The notes beneath the pieces are model-generated. The model worked only from the letters and a program-made list of their open reading frames with translations. It ran no database searches and was not told where the DNA came from. From NCBI RefSeq assembly GCF_027627575.1, contig NZ_CP114065.1, positions 5,890,001-5,954,000 of the forward strand: 64,000 nt of DNA, read 5' to 3'. The position numbers and the translations under genes are program-made. Positions 59,261 through 64,000 of the stretch are shown in pieces (positions within the stretch are counted from its first letter, which is position 1; each line of letters begins with the position of its first letter). This DNA comes from Kribbella sp. CA-293567 (GTDB taxonomy: Bacteria; Actinomycetota; Actinomycetes; Propionibacteriales; Kribbellaceae).

Positions 59261-59731
59261 TCAGCGATCCCGCGCGGTCGCGTTCTCCGAGATCTCGGTG
59301 TAGCCGCTGCCGTAGTTGTGGAACTCGCGGGCGACCGCCGCGAACGTGACGCTGCCGTCGGTGGACTTCACCTTCGGCGTGCGGCAGGTTCGTTGCCCGG
59401 CCGTCACGGCGCCGTTGCCCCCGCTGCTGTCACACGACAGCGTGCGGCCGGCGTTGGAGCCGCCGTACTGGACCAGATAGGCGTTGGCCTTCTGGTTACT
59501 GGTCAGCCGCGGATTCATGGTGATCTCGGCCCAGTACTGCGAACAGTTGTCCCGGACCAGCCGGACGCTGCCCCAGGTTGGTGGTCGGCCGTCCCGCAGG
59601 ATCGGCGCGGACTTGATGGATGTGGCACCCCGGCAACTCGCGGCAGGTGCCGCCTGAGCTGATGTGGCCAAGGCGAACACGCCTACGCCGGCCAGACCCG
59701 CGGTGCTGAGCAGAATGCCCAGTGTCTTCAT
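59261..59731 (-). CDS. small secreted protein of unknown function
   Basis: This 156-residue protein has a Sec signal (KTLGILLSTAGLAGVGVFALATSAQAA) and a mature domain with CRGATSIKSAPILRDGRPPTWGSVRLVRDNCSQYWAEI in outline, then SCDSSGGNGAV and RTCRTPKV, suggesting two disulfides. It resembles the short secreted proteins of unknown function common in actinobacteria. GGAAGGG precedes the ATG at 59731. The gene lies 41 bp after the oxidase start on the same strand. Confidence 0.75.
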   Translation of the reverse strand: MKTLGILLSTAGLAGVGVFALATSAQAAPAASCRGATSIKSAPILRDGRPPTWGSVRLVRDNCSQYWAEITMNPRLTSNQKANAYLVQYGGSNAGRTLSCDSSGGNGAVTAGQRTCRTPKVKSTDGSVTFAAVAREFHNYGSGYTEISENATARDR

Positions 59732-59830
59732 CGGAAAACCCTTCCTGAGCGTACGCCCCGACGCACACTCATTGGGCACAGTAGCCCAACCTCACCTGAC
59801 CTGACAGTCAATCCGGTAATCGGACGTGTC

Positions 59831-59863
59831 GACACGCCCACGACGGTGTGTCGCGGGCGTGTC
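59831..59863. terminator. hairpin downstream of hpd
   Basis: GACACGCCC (59831-59839) and GGGCGTGTC (59855-59863) form a perfect 9-bp stem with a 15-nt loop, in the gap between the secreted-protein gene start and the hpd stop. It is the likely terminator of the minus-strand hpd transcript. Confidence 0.5.
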
Positions 59864-59926
59864 ACGATGGGTATACCGAGCGGTCGGCATCGGGCCGCGG
59901 CTCGCGCCGCGAACGGGCCCGGTGAC

Positions 59927-61129
59927 CTACAGGTTGCCGCGGCGCTCCTGCTCGCGCTCGATCGCCTCGAACAGCGCCTTGAAGTTGCCCTTGCCGAAGC
60001 CGAGCGAACCGTGCCGCTCGATCAACTCGTAGAACACCGTCGGCCGGTCGCCGATCGGCTTGGTGAAGATCTGCAGCAGGTAGCCGTCCTCGTCGCGGTC
60101 GACCAGGATCTTGCGCTTCTGCAGCTCCTCGATCGGCGCCCGGACGTTGCCGATCCGCTCCCGCAGCTCCGGGTCCTCGTAGTACGAGTCGGGCGTGTTC
60201 AGGAACTCGACGCCGTTGGCGCGCATGATGTCGACGGTGCGCAGGATGTCGTTGGTGGCCAGCGCGATGTGCTGGGCGCCGGCGCCGTCGTAGAACTCCA
60301 GGAACTCGTCGATCTGCGACTTCTTCTTCGCGATGGCCGGCTCGTTCAGCGGGAACTTGACCCGGTGGTTGCCGTTGGCCACCACCTTGCTCATCAGCGC
60401 GGAGTAGTCGGTGGCGATGTCGTCGCCGACGAACTCCGCCATGTTCACGAAGCCCATCACCTTGTTGTAGAAGCCGACCCACTCGTCCATCAGGCCGAGC
60501 TCGACGTTGCCGACCACGTGGTCGACGGCCTGGAACAGCCGCTTCGGGTGCCCCTCGGGCCGCACCACCTGGGTCGTCGCCTCGACGAAGCCCGGCAGGT
60601 ACGGGCCGTCGTACTTGCTCCGGTCGATCAACGTGTGCCGGGTGTCCCCGTACGCCGCGATGGCGGCGCGGCGGACCGTGCCGTGCTCGTCACTGACGTC
60701 GTTCGGTTCCTCGAGCACGATGGCGCCCTGAGCGCGGGCGTGCGCGATGCACTTGTCGACGTCCGGAACCTCGAGGGCGATGTCGGCGACCCCGTCACCG
60801 TGCTTGCGGTGGTGCTCGTTCAGCGGGCTGCTCGGGGTCACGCCACCGGTGATGACGAACCGCGCCGAGCCGGCCTTCAGCACGAACGCCTTGTGGTCCT
60901 TGTTGCCGTGCTCCGGTCCGGAGTACGCGACCAGGTCCATCCCGAAGGCGAGCTGGTAGTACTTGGCGGTCTGGTTCGCGTTGCCGACCACGAACACCAC
61001 CGCGTCCATCGCCGTGACGGGGAACGGATCGGTGCTCTCGTCGTACGGCACCAGGCCGACGAGCTGCTTCAACTGGTCGAGGTCGAGATCGGCGTCGAGC
61101 TCTGCGGGGGTGAGGTCGGTGCTGGTCAT
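59927..61129 (-). CDS. hpd: 4-hydroxyphenylpyruvate dioxygenase
   Basis: This 400-residue enzyme is a two-domain vicinal-oxygen-chelate protein with the Fe(II) ligands H204 (AVDHVVGNV), H287 (AQHIALAT) and E368 (VFYELIERHG), and the C-terminal gate GKGNFKALFEAIEREQ. It converts 4-hydroxyphenylpyruvate to homogentisate, feeding HmgA and FahA encoded about 9-13 kb away. GGGAGGA precedes the ATG at 61129. It diverges from an AsnC-type regulator gene. Confidence 0.95.
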   Translation of the reverse strand: MTSTDLTPAELDADLDLDQLKQLVGLVPYDESTDPFPVTAMDAVVFVVGNANQTAKYYQLAFGMDLVAYSGPEHGNKDHKAFVLKAGSARFVITGGVTPSSPLNEHHRKHGDGVADIALEVPDVDKCIAHARAQGAIVLEEPNDVSDEHGTVRRAAIAAYGDTRHTLIDRSKYDGPYLPGFVEATTQVVRPEGHPKRLFQAVDHVVGNVELGLMDEWVGFYNKVMGFVNMAEFVGDDIATDYSALMSKVVANGNHRVKFPLNEPAIAKKKSQIDEFLEFYDGAGAQHIALATNDILRTVDIMRANGVEFLNTPDSYYEDPELRERIGNVRAPIEELQKRKILVDRDEDGYLLQIFTKPIGDRPTVFYELIERHGSLGFGKGNFKALFEAIEREQERRGNL

Positions 61130-61186
61130 CGGGGTCCTCCCGGTCGGTTTCAGCTGGCTTGCCCGAGCTTTGCCGCCCCTCGACAG

Positions 61187-61196
61187 GTTGCGCAAC
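61187..61196. promoter_or_regulatory. candidate AsnC/Lrp operator between hpd and the regulator
   Basis: GTTGCGCAAC is a perfect 10-bp palindrome in the 151-bp divergent region between hpd and the AsnC-type gene. TTGCGCAA-type cores are typical for Lrp/AsnC regulators next to hpd in actinobacteria. Confidence 0.55.
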
Positions 61197-61280
61197 AGAA
61201 CCAAACTTCGCTGCACACTCTGTCTAGTATTCTCAGGCCTCTATTGGACTATTTGGTCACCCTGACCACCTGGAGGACCC

Positions 61281-61754
61281 ATGGCCGGAGTGGACGCGCT
61301 GGACGCCCGCATCCTCGACCTGTTCGCCGCCGAACCCCGCGTCGGCGTACTCGAAGCCTCCCGCCGCCTCGGCGTCGCCAGAGGCACCATCCAGGCCCGG
61401 CTGGACCGCCTGACCCGCGACGGCGTCGTCCGCGGCTGGGGTCCCGACGTCGACACCACCGAGATCGGCTACCCCGTCACCGCCTTCGCCACGCTCCAGA
61501 TCGAACAAGGCTCAGGCCACAAAACCGTGGCCGCCGCCCTGGCCGCGATCCCCGAGGTCCTGGAGGTCTACACCATCACCGGCGCCGAAGACCTCTGGTG
61601 CCGGATAGTCGCCCGCTCGAACGCCGACCTGCAACGGGTCATCGACCAGGTGGTCATCGTCCACGGCATCCAGCGCGCCTCGACGGTGATCGCCCTCGCG
61701 GAACAGGTCCCCCACCGCGTCCTCCCCCTGCTCCATGCCGCCACGCGTCCCTGA
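61281..61754 (+). CDS. Lrp/AsnC-family regulator, likely controlling hpd
   Basis: This 157-residue protein has an AsnC-type helix-turn-helix (LDARILDLFAAEPRVGVLEASRRLGVARGTIQARLDRLTRDGVV) and a RAM ligand-binding domain (VTAFATLQIEQGSGHKTVAAALAAIPEVLEVYTITGAEDLWCRIVA in outline). GGAGG precedes the ATG. Divergence from hpd and the shared palindrome suggest it senses an aromatic amino acid or its keto acid (inference). Confidence 0.88.
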   Translation: MAGVDALDARILDLFAAEPRVGVLEASRRLGVARGTIQARLDRLTRDGVVRGWGPDVDTTEIGYPVTAFATLQIEQGSGHKTVAAALAAIPEVLEVYTITGAEDLWCRIVARSNADLQRVIDQVVIVHGIQRASTVIALAEQVPHRVLPLLHAATRP

Positions 61755-61758
61755 CCCC

Positions 61759-61834
61759 GGGACCTACCCCCGACTCTGGATGGTCACCCCAGGTTCGTAC
61801 ACGGGGTAACCATCCGGCGGCGGGGGTAAGTCCC
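61759..61834. repeat. two-stem structured intergenic element, copy B
   Basis: Outer arms GGGACCTACCCCC (61759-61771) and GGGGGTAAGTCCC (61822-61834) enclose an inner hairpin (61778-61790 with 61803-61815) around the loop AGGTTCGTACAC. The plan and loop repeat copy A at 37323-37394. It lies between the convergent AsnC and IclR genes. Confidence 0.65.
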
Positions 61835-61846
61835 GGCGGGGTGGGG

Positions 61847-62491
61847 TCAGGCGAGGCGTTTGGCGACCTCTACCGCGGCGCGGGCTACGCGGGGGCCGAC
61901 GAAGTCTCGGTCGAGTTTGCCCAGCACGACTACGCCGATCGACGCCTCCACCCCCGGTACGCCGAGGACCGGGGACGACACGCCCTGCGCACCGGCCTGC
62001 AGTTCACCAGCCGTGATGACGAAAGGCCGGCCGGCAGGATCCGGCTTGCGGCGTCCCGCCAAGATCGCTTTGCCGGCCGCGCCCTGGTCGAGCGCATGCC
62101 GGGAGCCCATCCGGTACGAGACGTGGAAGTCGGTCCAGCTCGGTTCGATCACCGCGATGGCCAGCGCCTCGTCACCGTCGGCCACGGTGAGGTGCGCCGT
62201 GGCGCCGGTGTCTTCGGCGAGCGAGCGCAGTACGGGGAGGGCGGCGTCACGCAGAGTCGGCTGCACGCGGCGGGAGTAGTGCAGCACCGCGAGGCCGAGT
62301 CGCGCCCGGCCTTCGCTGTCGCGGCGGACCAGCCGGTGGAGTTCGAGGGTGTTGACCAGTCGGTAGACGACGGTCCGGCTGACGCTCAGCGACGCGGCCA
62401 GTTCGGTGATCGACAGGCCGTCCGGGGCGTCCGCGAGCAACTCGAGGACGGTGAGTCCCCGATCGAGAGTCTGGGACGTCTCAGCGGGCAC
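61847..62491 (-). CDS. IclR-family regulator, shortened ligand domain
   Basis: This 214-residue protein has an IclR winged helix (LTVLELLADAPDGLSITELAASLSVSRTVVYRLVNTLE) and an effector domain (ATAHLTVADGDEALAIAVIEPSWTDFHVSYRMGSRHAL). It lacks roughly 25-30 residues between GAAGKAIL and FVITAGELQAGAQGVSSPV, where full-length members carry a further helix. The shortened region is in frame and the C-terminus is intact, so it may still be functional. Its target is not obvious. Confidence 0.85.
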   Translation of the reverse strand: MPAETSQTLDRGLTVLELLADAPDGLSITELAASLSVSRTVVYRLVNTLELHRLVRRDSEGRARLGLAVLHYSRRVQPTLRDAALPVLRSLAEDTGATAHLTVADGDEALAIAVIEPSWTDFHVSYRMGSRHALDQGAAGKAILAGRRKPDPAGRPFVITAGELQAGAQGVSSPVLGVPGVEASIGVVVLGKLDRDFVGPRVARAAVEVAKRLA

Positions 62492-62525
62492 AGTCGAAGC
62501 GTAACCTTTTTCGGCCCGCGGCCCG

Positions 62526-63281
62526 ATGTCCCCGTATCTTGCTGCCGTGCGAAATTACTGGGCGCTCCTCCCCGCGATCGCCATCTGCGTCGGTCTGATC
62601 CTGCTGTACGCCGTCCCGACGCTGGTCAATCCGCAGTGGACGAGCAGCGTCCTCGGCCTGTTCAAGCAGCTTCCCGGCGGCGCCCAGACCGAGGAGCCGG
62701 CTGCCCTCGGCCCCCGCCAACTCCGGTCCCGCCGGATGCTCGCCGGTGTGCTGGTGATCGGTGCGCTCGCGCTGGTCGGCTTCAACGTCTCGCTCAACCG
62801 GGAGGCGAACGGCTGCTACCTGGCCGCGAAGGCCTGGGGCGCCACCGACTCGCCGGACAAGGACGCCGACCCGTGCGTCGACAAGATCTTCGGCGCGTTC
62901 ATCAGCAGCGGCAAAGGCGTGACGACCGAGAAGACCCAGCAGCCGGTGCCGAGCTACCAGCTGATCAGGGGCAACCGGCCGAAGTACCTGAACTGGGTCC
63001 AGAACCCGCCGAAGCACGACGAGGCGAACCTGCTGTTCGGCCTCGGCTTCAACTGCACCATCGACCTGAAGGTGACCGAAGAGGAAACCAAGATCACCGC
63101 CGTGATCGACACCACCGAGCCGTGCCCGCCGGACGACCAGATCGAGCTGATCCCGATCAAGCTCAAGAAGCCGCTCGGCGACCGTCCGGTGGTCACCGTC
63201 GGCGACCAGCAGATCAACCGGATCGACCCGGAGATGCCGTCCTGGGGCAAGGTGCTGAAAGAGCTCGCCACCGGCGGCTGA
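62526..63281 (+). CDS. membrane protein of unknown function
   Basis: This 251-residue protein has two N-terminal hydrophobic segments (LLPAIAICVGLILLYAVPTLV and MLAGVLVIGALALVGFNVSL) and an extracytoplasmic domain with four cysteines (NGCYLAAKAW, DPCVDKIF, FNCTIDLKV, EPCPPDDQ). I recognise no family. ATG at 62526 has no clear ribosome site. A GTG at 62547, preceded by TATCTT six bases upstream, could be a leaderless start seven codons later. Confidence 0.7.
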   Translation: MSPYLAAVRNYWALLPAIAICVGLILLYAVPTLVNPQWTSSVLGLFKQLPGGAQTEEPAALGPRQLRSRRMLAGVLVIGALALVGFNVSLNREANGCYLAAKAWGATDSPDKDADPCVDKIFGAFISSGKGVTTEKTQQPVPSYQLIRGNRPKYLNWVQNPPKHDEANLLFGLGFNCTIDLKVTEEETKITAVIDTTEPCPPDDQIELIPIKLKKPLGDRPVVTVGDQQINRIDPEMPSWGKVLKELATGG

Positions 63282-63314
63282 CCCCGGCACAAGGCAGGCG
63301 CAGCCTCGGTCAGC

Positions 63315-64000
63315 TCATCGCAGTGCCCGGACCTCCGAGTCGTAGCGGCGAAACGGCTTGTTCCACGCGAGCAGCACCAGCAGCCCGACGATGCACACGC
63401 TGGCTCCGCCGAGCAGCGCGATCGTCGGAGTACTGATCGAAGCCGTCGTACCGGCCACGAAGTCGCCGAGCCGCGGCCCACCGGCCACCACCACGATGAA
63501 GACACCCTGCAGCCGCCCGCGCATCGCGTCCGGGGCGGCCGACTGCAAGACCGTGTTCCGGTACGCCGAACTGACCATGTCCGCGGCCCCCGACAAGGCC
63601 AGCAGCGCGACGCCGAGCCAGATCGTGCGCGACAACCCGAACAAACCGACCGCGGCCGCGTAGACGCTGATCGCGACCACGATCGCCACCCCCTGCCGCC
63701 GCACCCGGCCCACCCAGCCGGAGAAGAGCACGCCCACGAGCGCCCCGATCGCCGGCGCGGCCTGCAGCAACCCGACCGTCTTCACGCCCCCGGCGAAGAA
63801 CGAACCGGCCACGGCGGGAAACAACGCCCGCGGCTGCGCGAACACCATCGCGAGGATGTCCGCGACGAAGGTCGCCAGCAACGCCGGAGCGGCCCGGAGG
63901 AAGCTGAAACCCTCCAGGACCGAACGCAGGCCGGCCCGGCGTACGAGACCTGTCGGCGGCACCGGAGGCAACCGGAACAGCGCGTAGAGCGCGGCGGTGA
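63315..64000 (-). CDS. MFS exporter (EntS-like), 5' end beyond window
   Basis: The visible 228 codons cover the second half of a major-facilitator protein: several hydrophobic segments with LFSGWVGRVRRQGVAIVVAISVYAAAVGLFGLS and AYRNTVLQSAAPDAMRGRLQGVFIVVVAGGPRLGDFVAGT, as in the EntS/MFS_3 group that exports siderophores and drugs. The frame continues past position 64000, so the start and first helices are missing. A leucine-coding TTG at 63971 is internal, not a start. Cargo is unknown. Confidence 0.85.
   Translation of the reverse strand, partial: TAALYALFRLPPVPPTGLVRRAGLRSVLEGFSFLRAAPALLATFVADILAMVFAQPRALFPAVAGSFFAGGVKTVGLLQAAPAIGALVGVLFSGWVGRVRRQGVAIVVAISVYAAAVGLFGLSRTIWLGVALLALSGAADMVSSAYRNTVLQSAAPDAMRGRLQGVFIVVVAGGPRLGDFVAGTTASISTPTIALLGGASVCIVGLLVLLAWNKPFRRYDSEVRALR

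Overview
The window is about 64 kb of high-GC actinobacterial chromosome. GC-rich third codon positions, frequent GTG/TTG starts, four-base ATGA/GTGA gene overlaps, Tat-dependent secreted enzymes, a DtxR/IdeR iron box and sugar ABC transporters without their own ATPase all fit an actinobacterium. The gene content resembles soil Propionibacteriales such as Kribbella; that genus-level guess is inference. No rRNA, tRNA, CRISPR array, transposase, integrase or prophage gene was recognised.

Positions 1-16971 form a plant-polysaccharide locus best read as a xyloglucan utilisation system. A minus-strand operon encodes an LplABC-type sugar importer, a Tat-exported GH74 xyloglucanase and a GH42 beta-galactosidase (cut by the window edge), with a divergent ROK repressor. 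Next to it are a GH3 beta-glucosidase (plus strand) and a minus-strand lacI-SBP-permease-permease-GH31 alpha-xylosidase operon. Near-identical LacI operators lie before the GH3 gene and before lacI, tying the two units into one regulon. Secreted backbone cleavage, two importers and cytosolic galactosidase, xylosidase and glucosidase would together dismantle xyloglucan oligosaccharides.

Positions 17000-27200 hold an alditol oxidase, an inositol-monophosphatase-like enzyme, a secreted protein, a YdcF-like membrane protein, and a divergent dicarboxylate module: FadR regulator plus TSUP exporter on one side, MatC-like transporter, CoA-transferase and fused carboxyltransferase on the other.

Positions 27233-31305 are the most unusual part: a compact minus-strand cluster with a 39-residue peptide gene ending in DPGCRDDTCG, an intrinsic-terminator-like attenuator, a ThiF/E1-like adenylyltransferase with a PqqD-like N-terminus, a PqqD-M50 membrane metalloprotease, a DUF3105 protein and a LuxR-type regulator. 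This has the layout of a ribosomal-peptide (RiPP) pathway that I cannot assign to a named class. A perfect 12-bp inverted repeat sits on the predicted promoter.

Positions 31500-46800 are mixed: secreted and membrane proteins, an iron-box-controlled ornithine N-hydroxylase, a nicotinamidase, an AbgT transporter with an esterase, a GntR-creatininase pair, an HxlR/methyltransferase pair, a Tat-exported 5'-nucleotidase and a polysaccharide deacetylase. A repeat-rich 480-bp gap follows.

Positions 47238-61754 hold tyrosine/homogentisate catabolism in two parts (hmgA divergent from an unknown gene coupled to fahA; hpd divergent from an AsnC regulator about 9 kb away), separated by a GH101 endo-alpha-N-acetylgalactosaminidase, a CseA/CseB/CseC-like signalling trio without sigE, and a GlcD-type oxidase. 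The window ends with an IclR regulator, a membrane protein and a partial MFS exporter. A two-stem structured intergenic element with an invariant GGTTCGTAC loop occurs twice, each time between convergent genes.
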